Shown: positions 1 to 6,094 of the stretch, in pieces
Numbering within the stretch: position 1 is the first letter of the stretch
Layout of the letters: every line of letters begins with the position of its first letter
Assembly (NCBI GenBank): GCA_012728505.1
Contig: JAAYEY010000082.1
Span: forward strand, 1 to 6,199
Direction: 5' to 3'
Source of the DNA: Synergistaceae bacterium
Lineage (GTDB): Bacteria > Synergistota > Synergistia > Synergistales > Synergistaceae
DNA length: 6,199 nt
Position numbers and translations under genes: made by a program
Notes under the pieces: model-generated
Database searches by the model: none
Told to the model about the DNA's origin: nothing
The model's input: only the letters and a program-made list of their open reading frames with translations

Positions 1-28
1 AAAATGATATATTAAAGCGGTATCAAGT

Positions 29-34
29 AAGGAG
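29..34 (+). promoter_or_regulatory. Ribosome binding site of the Lgt-like gene
   Basis: AAGGAG lies eight bases before the ATG at 43, a near-ideal Shine-Dalgarno sequence and spacing. It supports that start. The 28 bases before it hold stop codons in two frames (TGA at 5-7, TAA at 13-15), so an upstream gene could end here, but too little is visible to say. Confidence 0.75.
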
Positions 35-42
35 ATGGAACG

Positions 43-813
43 ATGCACCCTATTATCTTTCAACACTCTTTTATTACCCTCCGAACGAGCTATCTTTTAT
101 GGTTTGTAGCTGTCTCCGTCTTTATGTTCTGGACTCGTTCAAGGGCTGTAAATAAATATGGTATGGATTACAACAAGACTACGGGAGCAATTATCTGGAC
201 TTTTTTTGCTGCAGTCTCAGGTGCGCTTTTTTTCGATTTTTTTGGGAAGACTCTTCTGTTTTTTTCAGGGAATACTTCTTTCTCCGGTTTTTTTCCGGCA
301 CAACTTTCCTCCTCCGGCGGGATATTGTGCGGCGGTCTTGCCGGCATATATAAATCACGTATGGAAAATATCAAATGGAACGATTTTGCCGATGCTGCTG
401 TAATACCTGCTTCAGCCGCAATAGCTATATGGAGGCTGGGATGTTTCTTTGATGGATGTTGTCGCGGTGTTCCTCTGGAAGGATCTCAGGCTGCTTGGTT
501 TGCTGTCCACTACCCAGGAGATCTTGAAGGTTTGTACCGCTGGCCGTACCCCTTGATAGAATCAGCCTTCGCGCTGGCACTAATGCTATTTCTAGCCGCT
601 GTAGAAAAAATCTTTTTTAAGAAAAAGACGCCTGAGTATGCCTTTTTAACCCCTCTTTTCATTCTTTTTTACGGTTCCTTCCGTATTTTGGCAGATCCTA
701 TAAGAGAAGCAGGTCTCAAAAAAGGCGGCCTGTTGGTATTTATTTTTTTCGCCATTATAGGATTACTGATATCAATCATTACAATTTATAAATCTATTCA
801 GTCGGAAAAATAG
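43..813 (+). CDS. Lgt-like (prolipoprotein diacylglyceryl transferase superfamily) membrane protein
   Basis: This 256-residue polytopic membrane protein has about six or seven hydrophobic segments (roughly 13-30, 48-73, 83-102, 116-133, 173-190, 201-217, 228-249). Its motifs follow Lgt in order: SSGGILCGGLAG (90-101) matches the Lgt HGGL region, RLGCFFDGCCRG (131-142) matches the Lgt signature RxGNFxNxExxG, YPLIES (169-174) matches the YPTQLYE region, and YGSFRILADPIRE (210-222) matches the Y-G-x-F-R-x-x-x-E helix. Canonical Lgt transfers diacylglycerol from phosphatidylglycerol to the lipobox cysteine of prolipoproteins in the inner membrane. By this alignment the essential His becomes Cys96, the signature Asn becomes Cys134, the signature Glu becomes Cys139 and the late Glu becomes Asp218, while Arg131, Gly142, Tyr210 and Arg214 are kept. 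It is therefore probably a paralogue with changed chemistry or substrate rather than the housekeeping enzyme. It is not a prepilin peptidase, since the GxGD aspartate motif is absent. It lies 22 bases before gspJ, so co-transcription is likely. Superfamily membership is fairly sure; function is unknown. Confidence 0.75.
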   Translation: MHPIIFQHSFITLRTSYLLWFVAVSVFMFWTRSRAVNKYGMDYNKTTGAIIWTFFAAVSGALFFDFFGKTLLFFSGNTSFSGFFPAQLSSSGGILCGGLAGIYKSRMENIKWNDFADAAVIPASAAIAIWRLGCFFDGCCRGVPLEGSQAAWFAVHYPGDLEGLYRWPYPLIESAFALALMLFLAAVEKIFFKKKTPEYAFLTPLFILFYGSFRILADPIREAGLKKGGLLVFIFFAIIGLLISIITIYKSIQSEK

Positions 814-835
814 AAAAGAGGACTCGGAATTTTAT

Positions 836-1474
836 ATGAGAAAACAGAAGGGATTCACACTGATAGAAATACTTTTCGTAGTTGGTCTGACCGGCATTAT
901 CGCTGCCACGGCCCTCGCTCCTATTGTATTTACAGTGCAGTCTCTTGAAAACGCACAAAAAGAAGGAAGCAAAAACAATAAAATCACAGAAACTGCCTAC
1001 AGAATTTTTTACGACGCAAGGAATTTTTCTGAAAGCAGCTCTTTTTCGATCTTCCGAATCGTACGCAGAGATGGGTTTAATACCAGGGATGATGACAGGC
1101 TCCTCGTCTGGTCCGCAGCTCCTGTTAAGGAAAACAAAGTACCAAGCCTGATAGTTTATAAAATCATAACCTCATCAGGGCTGCGGAAAAACGAACCGGG
1201 ACTATATCGTTGGGTAATACCGGGATGGAGATTCCTCCCAGAGAACCGCAACAAGGAGGAAGGGCCAACTGATTTGGATACTGAGAATCTTAGGCCAGAA
1301 GATGGAAAGCTTATACTAAAAAACGCAGAAGGAGTGAGGTTCGCCGTATGGTCAGGCGAATCTTGGTCTGATGAGTATGCTGGAAAACTGCCAATTGCGC
1401 TGAAAGTAACTATAACCCTTAATGGAAGAAAGAATGTTTATGAAGATACTCTGCCGGTCATCCTCAACAAGTAA
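836..1474 (+). CDS. gspJ: T2SS minor pseudopilin GspJ
   Basis: This 212-residue protein opens with a class III prepilin leader: a short basic segment (MRKQK) followed by G6|FTLIE, with Glu at +5 of the mature chain and a hydrophobic helix to about residue 36. The prepilin peptidase should cut after Gly6 and methylate Phe7. The C-terminal part fits GspJ: a GLYRW strand (122-126) and the GVRFAVWSGESW...LPIALKVTITL pattern (166-195), like the conserved 'W...LP.Al.v.l' end of the family. Length is normal for GspJ. GspJ joins GspI and GspK in the tip complex that primes the pseudopilus in the periplasm. A GGA at 826-828 lies seven bases before the ATG and AGAGGA at 817-822 lies 13 bases before it, so ribosome binding looks moderate. 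The last 41 bases overlap gspK. Position before gspK agrees with the usual J-K pair. Confidence 0.88.
   Translation: MRKQKGFTLIEILFVVGLTGIIAATALAPIVFTVQSLENAQKEGSKNNKITETAYRIFYDARNFSESSSFSIFRIVRRDGFNTRDDDRLLVWSAAPVKENKVPSLIVYKIITSSGLRKNEPGLYRWVIPGWRFLPENRNKEEGPTDLDTENLRPEDGKLILKNAEGVRFAVWSGESWSDEYAGKLPIALKVTITLNGRKNVYEDTLPVILNK
1424..1428 (+). promoter_or_regulatory. Ribosome binding site favouring gspK start at 1434
   Basis: GGAAG lies inside the end of gspJ, five bases before ATG 1434 and 11 before the in-frame ATG 1440. No purine-rich site precedes the longer start at 1422 (upstream sequence is AACTATAACCCTTA). This favours 1434, with 1440 as the alternative. Confidence 0.45.
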
Positions 1475-2369
1475 GGGATTTATCCTCGTATCCGTCTTGA
1501 TATCGGTTACGCTGTTGCTTACCTCCGCCACCGCATTCTCTTGGTACGCGAAAAATGAAATCAAGAGGGCGGAAGCAGGGAGTTTTATAGCCAGAAGTAG
1601 AAGCGTTGCAGAAATCGCCTGTCTTGATGCATCAAAAAAAATTGCTAAAGACAAAAACGGATATGACAGTCGCTCTGAGCCTCTTTACGCTTATAATGGT
1701 CTCATTAAATCAAAAATAGATGAATTCGATTTGGAAGTCAACATTGAGCCACTTGACGATAAGATTCCTATCAACGGAATTTTACTGCCGGACAGAGTTA
1801 CTCTCAGGTCTGAATATGAAGTCGCCTGGGAAAAAATATGGGAGTATGTGGGATTTCCATGGCTTTCAGCGGTAGTTATAGATTTTATTGATGCAGACAG
1901 CAGCCAAAAGCTGCAGGGCGGCGAAAGAGAGACAAGCGTAAACCGAGAACTGACGGACCTTGCCGAACTCAAACTTATAAACGAAATAGACGATGGGGTG
2001 TTATGGGGCACGAAGGATATCCCAGGCGGACTATCGAGATACCTGACTATTTACGGAAAAGAAAAAGTCAATATTAACACCGCTTCTCCTGAGGTATTAG
2101 CTATAATGGACGAGAGGCTGGACATCGCACAGGCCAGAAGTTTTGCAGCGATGAGAATGATCTACCCTATAAAGAGCTTAGATGACCTGAAAAAGATTCC
2201 GAACATACCTCATGATGTCATAATCAAACTCTCTAATGTAATCTCTTTTGAAAGCTCTTATTTTCGTCTGAAGATAAATGTATCATATGGAGATGAGAAG
2301 GAGCGTAATTTTAGGATTATACTGAAAAGAGAAAACGATTTATGCAGCGTGGTACGCTGGGAGGAATAA
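1434..2369 (+). CDS. gspK: T2SS minor pseudopilin GspK
   Basis: This is GspK, the large minor pseudopilin that caps the pseudopilus tip with GspI and GspJ. From the chosen start it has 311 residues, a normal length. The prepilin cleavage site is KG15|FILVSVLISV, followed by a membrane helix to about residue 36. The residue at +5 of the mature chain is Ser rather than Glu, which is typical of GspK, the pseudopilin known to lack Glu5. Family landmarks follow: DDKIPING (108-115) for the usual 'GKINLN' strand, VVIDFIDADSS (147-157) for the 'DWxDxD' metal-binding type segment, a GGE near 162-164, and YLTIYGKEKVNINTASPEVL (203-222), the hallmark entry to the helix-hairpin-helix region. The ORF extends to ATG 1422, but that start lacks a ribosome binding site. 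The gene must overlap gspJ because no start codon lies between the gspJ stop and the cleavage motif. gspL begins nine bases after the stop. Confidence 0.92.
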   Translation: MFMKILCRSSSTSKGFILVSVLISVTLLLTSATAFSWYAKNEIKRAEAGSFIARSRSVAEIACLDASKKIAKDKNGYDSRSEPLYAYNGLIKSKIDEFDLEVNIEPLDDKIPINGILLPDRVTLRSEYEVAWEKIWEYVGFPWLSAVVIDFIDADSSQKLQGGERETSVNRELTDLAELKLINEIDDGVLWGTKDIPGGLSRYLTIYGKEKVNINTASPEVLAIMDERLDIAQARSFAAMRMIYPIKSLDDLKKIPNIPHDVIIKLSNVISFESSYFRLKINVSYGDEKERNFRIILKRENDLCSVVRWEE

Positions 2370-2378
2370 GAAAGGCTG

Positions 2379-3599
2379 ATGACAGTTTACAACAAACTGA
2401 AATGCTTATTCTCTCTAGAAAAGCAAGGCAGTGCGGGAATGGATGATAACATCCGTTTCTGTACCGAAGCAGACTTTGATAATTGTCCTGCTCAAATGTC
2501 CTCTGCACAAAATGAACGAATGGTCCTACTTCTCCAACTAAAAACGCTTTCAGTCTCCTCCTTCTCTCTTCCCTTCGGGAAAAACGGAAGGGTCAGAGAG
2601 GCTCTTGCAATGTCATTCAAGCCTCTACTTGGAAACGAAGACGATTCAATGCTCATGATACCTCAAATAATTGAACAAAGCTCTGAAATGACTGCTGGCG
2701 CTGTGTGGTTCGTTTCAAAGGACGAAATAGAAAAGATTGAGACACGGACAGGAGATGGGATCACCTTCTGGCCAGCATCTATGGCTTTGGTCTCGGAAAT
2801 AAAGGGAAATGGCCTAGTTATCTGGAACAGCGAAAAAGGAACTTCCGGTACGCTTTTTAAGAACGGAACTCCCCTTTTGTACAGATGGACTCCTTCTTCT
2901 GAATGCTCCGTCAATGAGCTTGAAAGATGGTTTACTGAATATTCTAGATCCATGGATATTCCTCTATTTAATATCAGAACTGTAGAGAGCTCAGCCATAC
3001 CTTCCGGAGAAATCCAAAGAGCCGGCAAAGAAACACTGAGGTCAATCAGGGGAGCAGCCTCCCTTGATCTTTCAACAAAAAGCGCAGACAGCGTTAGAAA
3101 AATGGAGTCTTTTTTTGCAACGGCCTACAGTACAGCCAGGGCGGCTCTTTTGCTTGGGCTCCTCTTCCTTCTTTTATCAACCGTGACTCTCTTTTACGCT
3201 ATCCTAAATAAGAATGCTTTCGAAAAAGCTCCTTTTGAAATATACCAAATAGCTTTTGGGGAAAGTTCTAACCACCCTCTTGCCTCTTCCTCAACAAAGA
3301 TCAAAAACCTTAGCATAAACGGAACGAACATGAGCCTGGAACAGACTCTCAGCAATCTGGCAGCGGCATGGAAAACGTCAGTCTCCTCTGACTCTGTGAG
3401 GCTTGACACCATAAGATACGGAACGGAACGCACAGAGGTACAGGGTACTGCCTCAAAGACCGAATCTATTGAATCGCTGCGCGACTCTCTGGGCAAAAAT
3501 GGCTTCACCTCCAAAATAATTGACATACAGCAAATCTCCGGCTCAGGAATGCGTTTTTCCATAGGCTTAGAAAGCCCCGAAAGGAAAGGGCAGAAATGA
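2379..3599 (+). CDS. gspL: T2SS inner-membrane platform protein GspL
   Basis: This 406-residue protein has the GspL layout: a cytoplasmic domain (about 1-250), one transmembrane helix (about 254-276, rich in Leu) and a periplasmic domain (277-406). In the family, the cytoplasmic actin-like domain binds the ATPase GspE and the periplasmic ferredoxin-like domain binds GspM. Visible family patterns are SSFSLPFGKNGRVREALAMS (60-79), like the 'LP....LRQALP' segment, GAVWFVSKDEIEKI (107-120), EIYQIAFGES (287-296) just after the membrane, like 'ELYRQAFP', and a final strand-helix-strand unit (about 340-398) with SIESLRDSLGKNGF. The first subdomain looks shorter than in proteobacterial GspL. ATG 2379 has AAAGG close by and GGAGG 14 bases upstream in the gspK tail; ATG 2439 is a possible but weaker start. 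It is translationally coupled to gspM by an ATGA overlap. Identification rests on topology, these weak motifs and gene order. Confidence 0.85.
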   Translation: MTVYNKLKCLFSLEKQGSAGMDDNIRFCTEADFDNCPAQMSSAQNERMVLLLQLKTLSVSSFSLPFGKNGRVREALAMSFKPLLGNEDDSMLMIPQIIEQSSEMTAGAVWFVSKDEIEKIETRTGDGITFWPASMALVSEIKGNGLVIWNSEKGTSGTLFKNGTPLLYRWTPSSECSVNELERWFTEYSRSMDIPLFNIRTVESSAIPSGEIQRAGKETLRSIRGAASLDLSTKSADSVRKMESFFATAYSTARAALLLGLLFLLLSTVTLFYAILNKNAFEKAPFEIYQIAFGESSNHPLASSSTKIKNLSINGTNMSLEQTLSNLAAAWKTSVSSDSVRLDTIRYGTERTEVQGTASKTESIESLRDSLGKNGFTSKIIDIQQISGSGMRFSIGLESPERKGQK

Positions 3600-4069
3600 T
3601 AGAAGAGATAAGAGAACTGCTGCAAACTAAAAAATTGGTGCGCTTAGCATTGCTGTCAGCTTTGATCTGGACGGTCGGGATCGTCCTTTTTGCTGAAGCT
3701 GCGATTGTTCTCAACAAGAGCAAAGATAGACTCCTTGATACAGGGAAAATTCTTAATGCAGCAAACATCTATCGCTCATACCCCTCCCGCACCTCTGCAG
3801 AGGGCAAAGAACCTTTGTCCGCTCTCTCCGATGCGATAGAAGAGCTAAGCCTTAAAGACCGAGCTGGGCTCGTTAACTCGGGACCATCAGGGTTGACTGT
3901 TCAGATCACCGAGCTTAACGGAGCAGAATTTATCTCTTTTTTCAGCCTTTTATCCAAAAAAGGTCTGCAGGTTAAGACAGCGGAGATAAGAGCAATAACC
4001 TCGCCTCAAAAGGGAAGACTCATAAACGCATCGATACTGATAGGAGTAAACAACGATGCTTCACTCTAA
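3596..4069 (+). CDS. gspM: T2SS inner-membrane platform protein GspM
   Basis: This 157-residue protein has a short cytoplasmic start (MIEEIRELLQTKKLVR), one transmembrane helix (about 15-37) and a periplasmic part, the layout and length of GspM. After a linker it carries LSALSDAIEELSLKDRAG (74-91) and a small alpha/beta unit, LTVQITELNGAEFISFFSLL (100-119), followed by a strand (about 124-133) and an end strand (about 142-151). This fits the small ferredoxin-like fold by which GspM pairs with GspL. The family is poorly conserved, so order (after gspL, before gspN) is a large part of the evidence. The start ATG shares bases with the gspL stop (ATGA, 3596-3599), and its end overlaps gspN by 14 bases, so translation is probably coupled on both sides. 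Confidence 0.82.
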   Translation: MIEEIRELLQTKKLVRLALLSALIWTVGIVLFAEAAIVLNKSKDRLLDTGKILNAANIYRSYPSRTSAEGKEPLSALSDAIEELSLKDRAGLVNSGPSGLTVQITELNGAEFISFFSLLSKKGLQVKTAEIRAITSPQKGRLINASILIGVNNDASL

Positions 4070-4655
4070 ACTTGTGAAGGTTGTTTTTGCAGGACTATGC
4101 GGTCTTATTGCAGGAACAGCACTGTTTTTTCCGTGGGCTACGACTGCAGAATACTTTGCTAACAAAGCAGCCTTGGCTGCTTCAGAGAAAAACATATGCA
4201 TGTCATACAGTGATATTTTTACTGAGGGCCTTCTCGACAAGGAATTTGTCTGCTCAGGAGTAACTGCAGACTTGCCTGCATTCTCGATAAAGATCAACGA
4301 AGTAAGATTCGATCCCTTCCTAATCAGATCGATTTTATCCTTATCTTTAAAAGGAAACATCTATCTTGGAAAAGGTGAGATAACTACAGTTACAAGACAA
4401 AAATTGAAATGGACCTCGGGAACAGCTAAGTTATCAGTTAAAGATGACATCCTTTATTTTGACGACCTGACGCTAGTCGGTGATGTCGCTGCAAAGGGCT
4501 TTATAAATTTATTCATGGATACAGGAAAGATAGCGGGCTCCGATTTAACTGCCCGTTTCCCTCAAGAGTTCGACAGGGCTCTTCAAATGCTGAGCAACTT
4601 AAATATAATGACTCTTACAAATATCAAACCAGGAGAATGGAGGATAACACGGTGA
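4056..4655 (+). CDS. gspN: T2SS accessory protein GspN
   Basis: This 199-residue protein has an N-terminal hydrophobic helix (about 7-28) that should anchor it in the inner membrane, followed by a beta-rich periplasmic part. The GspN-type pattern is visible: a conserved-looking segment ICMSYSDIFTEGLLDKEFVC (47-66), then strands with VRFDPF (83-88), LKGNIYLGKGEI (98-109) and a late LTLVGDVAAKGFINL (138-152). GspN is found in only part of T2SS and its role is not settled; it is thought to be a beta-rich periplasmic platform accessory. It is shorter than the roughly 250-residue family norm. Cys48 and Cys66 could form a periplasmic disulfide. Cys15 is in the membrane helix and does not sit in a lipobox. 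TAGGAG at 4041-4046, nine bases before ATG 4056, supports the start, which overlaps gspM. The gspC start overlaps its stop. Confidence 0.75.
   Translation: MLHSKLVKVVFAGLCGLIAGTALFFPWATTAEYFANKAALAASEKNICMSYSDIFTEGLLDKEFVCSGVTADLPAFSIKINEVRFDPFLIRSILSLSLKGNIYLGKGEITTVTRQKLKWTSGTAKLSVKDDILYFDDLTLVGDVAAKGFINLFMDTGKIAGSDLTARFPQEFDRALQMLSNLNIMTLTNIKPGEWRITR
4639..4643 (+). promoter_or_regulatory. Ribosome binding site deciding the gspC start (GTG 4652)
   Basis: GGAGG lies eight bases before GTG 4652, while the upstream in-frame ATG at 4637 has its AGGAG (4631-4635) only one base away, too near for normal initiation. This favours GTG 4652, which also gives a GTGA overlap with the gspN stop. Confidence 0.6.
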
Positions 4656-5614
4656 AATATAACCTTAAATCCCGTTTATCCTGGATAAAGAATGAGACGA
4701 AGGAGTTATTCAGGAATGAATCTCCCTATTTCAATAAAAATTCGTCAAACAACGCCCTTTTATTTGCCGTACCCTTTATTACCGGTCTTATGTTGGCCGT
4801 TATAATCTGTTTTTTCATTGAGATATCTCTTATTACAGATTCAATGGAGACTAATTATCGCCTTGCAGAGTTCTTCTCCAGAAGGACTCCATCCTTTGCG
4901 AACTCAATCACGGCTGACCCTTACCAGGATTTTTCCGTTTTGAATCCTCTCGGAGCTCTTATGCCTGACAGCGGCAAAGAAAAGTCAGACTCGTCCTCAT
5001 ATTCTCTCGAAGATCTAGATCTTGCGGGAACCCTTCCCGGTATAGGTGCATGGGTGCGTTTCGACTCGACAACACATTTTATTTTAAGAGGCGAAGAAAT
5101 AGAGGGCTATAGGTTGGAAAATGTAGACTATTTTAAAGCAACTCTCGTAAAAGGAGCTCAAAAATACTTCCTTTACATGAAAATTTCAATGGGGAATCTG
5201 ACTCCTCCGCAAAGGTCCTCGAACCAGTCTAATGCTAAGAGAGATATACCCGTTAAGAAAAGTCCTACTAAAGCGGCTTATCCTGGCATAGAACCTGCCG
5301 GTGAGGGAAAAGAAGGTGTGGTCCCAAGAGAGCTTGTAGACAAGCTTTTGATGAATCCTTATGATGAAATCGCCAAGATGAGGATGGTCCCTGCTGAAGG
5401 TGGGGGCATGCAGCTGGTAAACATAGACCCTGACAGTGTCCTCGGACTAGTAGGGGTAAAGAAAGATGATGTTATAAAAGCTGTAAACGGTGTCCAGATA
5501 ACTAATCTCAGCGACGCAACTAATGCTGTCAATTCGATGATGTCAGGAACGAGGTTTGACGTAACACTAGAAAGGTCCAACAAACCTCTTGAATTAAAAT
5601 ATCAGGTGAAATGA
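4652..5614 (+). CDS. gspC: T2SS protein GspC with HR and PDZ domains
   Basis: This 320-residue protein is a full-length GspC. It has a short cytoplasmic tail, one transmembrane helix (about 35-60), a periplasmic linker, a homology-region (HR) domain (about 121-180, with LDLAGTLPGIGAWVRF at the first strands and GEEIEGYRLENVDYFKATL), a Ser/Lys-rich linker (about 181-220) and a C-terminal PDZ domain (about 223-320). The PDZ part includes VPRELVDKLLMNP, VNIDPDSVLGLVGVKKDDVI, AVNGVQI and VTLERSN, all typical of GspC. In the T2SS the HR domain contacts the N-domains of the secretin GspD, so GspC bridges inner and outer membranes; the PDZ domain can influence substrate recruitment. The coding frame is open from ATG 4637 (325 residues), but the ribosome site favours GTG 4652. 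The stop overlaps the next gene by ATGA. Its place after gspN and apart from a direct gspC-gspD pair is unusual. Confidence 0.9.
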   Translation: MKYNLKSRLSWIKNETKELFRNESPYFNKNSSNNALLFAVPFITGLMLAVIICFFIEISLITDSMETNYRLAEFFSRRTPSFANSITADPYQDFSVLNPLGALMPDSGKEKSDSSSYSLEDLDLAGTLPGIGAWVRFDSTTHFILRGEEIEGYRLENVDYFKATLVKGAQKYFLYMKISMGNLTPPQRSSNQSNAKRDIPVKKSPTKAAYPGIEPAGEGKEGVVPRELVDKLLMNPYDEIAKMRMVPAEGGGMQLVNIDPDSVLGLVGVKKDDVIKAVNGVQITNLSDATNAVNSMMSGTRFDVTLERSNKPLELKYQVK

Positions 5615-6009
5615 TGGCTAATAGAAAAAGAGCATTCACAATCGTTGAGGTTATGGTGGCTGTAGCTATACTGGCCTTAACTGCAACTGCTGCTATCAAG
5701 CTTGTGATACTCGGACAGATTGGACTCGGCGAGGCAAAGATTGAGGCTGAGCTGACTGAAGAGGCAAAGGCAATAAGGACTGGTATAATGCTTGGAACAA
5801 TGCAGACATCGGGCAGTAACGGCGATATAATGTGGGAAACCAATCCCGGAACTCGAAAAATGTTCCAAGAAAGTTTCGGAAAGGTAGATTTTTCTGACAG
5901 TGTTCAGACAAAGACTTTTGATACCAAAGAAGATATGCGATGGAGAGAGTTAAAAGTCATAAACACGAAGAGAGATCGAAATATAGTCATATATCTTCCC
6001 CATGATTGA
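5611..6009 (+). CDS. gspI: Pseudopilin, GspI-like, with Ala at the cleavage site
   Basis: This 132-residue protein begins with a basic leader and RA8|FTIVEVMVAVAILALTA, a prepilin N-methylation motif with Glu at +5 and a hydrophobic helix to about residue 34. Length and the EVMVAVAILAL helix fit GspI, which joins GspJ and GspK in the pseudopilus tip; GspH is a less likely alternative. The residue before the cleavage point is Ala (GCA, 5632-5634) instead of the nearly invariant Gly. Ala is one of the few replacements prepilin peptidases are known to tolerate, often with slower processing. The downstream part is hydrophilic and lacks recognisable motifs. Translation may start at ATG 5611 (ATGA overlap with gspC) or ATG 5614, which is better spaced from AGGTGA at 5604-5609. 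It lies between gspC and the probable gspD rather than beside gspJ. The pseudopilin call is firm; the letter I is inferred. Confidence 0.7.
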   Translation: MMANRKRAFTIVEVMVAVAILALTATAAIKLVILGQIGLGEAKIEAELTEEAKAIRTGIMLGTMQTSGSNGDIMWETNPGTRKMFQESFGKVDFSDSVQTKTFDTKEDMRWRELKVINTKRDRNIVIYLPHD

Positions 6010-6012
6010 TTC

Positions 6013-6041
6013 TGGACAATTCTAATTTTCTATTCTATTTT
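6013..6041 (+). promoter_or_regulatory. Possible promoter before the secretin-like gene
   Basis: TGGACA (6013-6018) and TATTTT (6036-6041) are separated by 17 bases and match sigma-70 -35 and -10 consensus at five and four of six positions. They sit in the only untranslated gap of the operon (6010-6094), an AT-rich stretch that also contains TATAAAAT (6041-6048). In such AT-rich DNA, chance matches are common, so this is tentative. Confidence 0.3.
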
Positions 6042-6080
6042 ATAAAATCTTCATTTATCGTAAATATATATTTGCACCTT

Positions 6081-6087
6081 AGGAGAG
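6081..6087 (+). promoter_or_regulatory. Ribosome binding site of the secretin-like gene
   Basis: AGGAGAG lies seven bases before ATG 6095. It is one of the strongest ribosome sites in the window and supports this start, in keeping with a gene that is translated independently rather than by overlap. Confidence 0.7.
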
Positions 6088-6094
6088 ATTTGAC

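Noticed and set aside
43..813. Prepilin peptidase (GspO) as an identity for the first gene
   Set aside because: The length and polytopic nature would fit, but the GxGD-type catalytic aspartate motif is absent, while several Lgt signatures occur in the right order.
814..835. Terminator or promoter between the Lgt-like gene and gspJ
   Set aside because: The 22-base gap has no inverted repeat and no room for a promoter; it is best read as a within-operon spacer with a ribosome site.
2571..2592. CCCTTC...GAAGGG stem inside gspL
   Set aside because: A six-base stem with a ten-base loop inside a coding region and no T-tract is likely chance.
2663..3028. 121-codon open frame on the reverse strand
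   Set aside because: It is fully antisense to gspL, has no recognisable domain and no context as a gene.
3194..3625. 143-codon open frame on the reverse strand
   Set aside because: It lies antisense to the end of gspL and the first bases of gspM, which have clear family features and coupled starts. Its translation shows no recognisable motif.
4095..4100. Lipobox at Cys15 of GspN
   Set aside because: The residues before the cysteine are A-G-L, and Leu at -1 is not accepted in lipoboxes. The cysteine lies in the middle of the hydrophobic helix.
4165..4182. Inverted repeat AAGCAGCC-TT-GGCTGCTT as a terminator or regulatory hairpin
   Set aside because: It is inside gspN, has no following T-run, and is explained by codons for an Ala-rich stretch (KAALAA).
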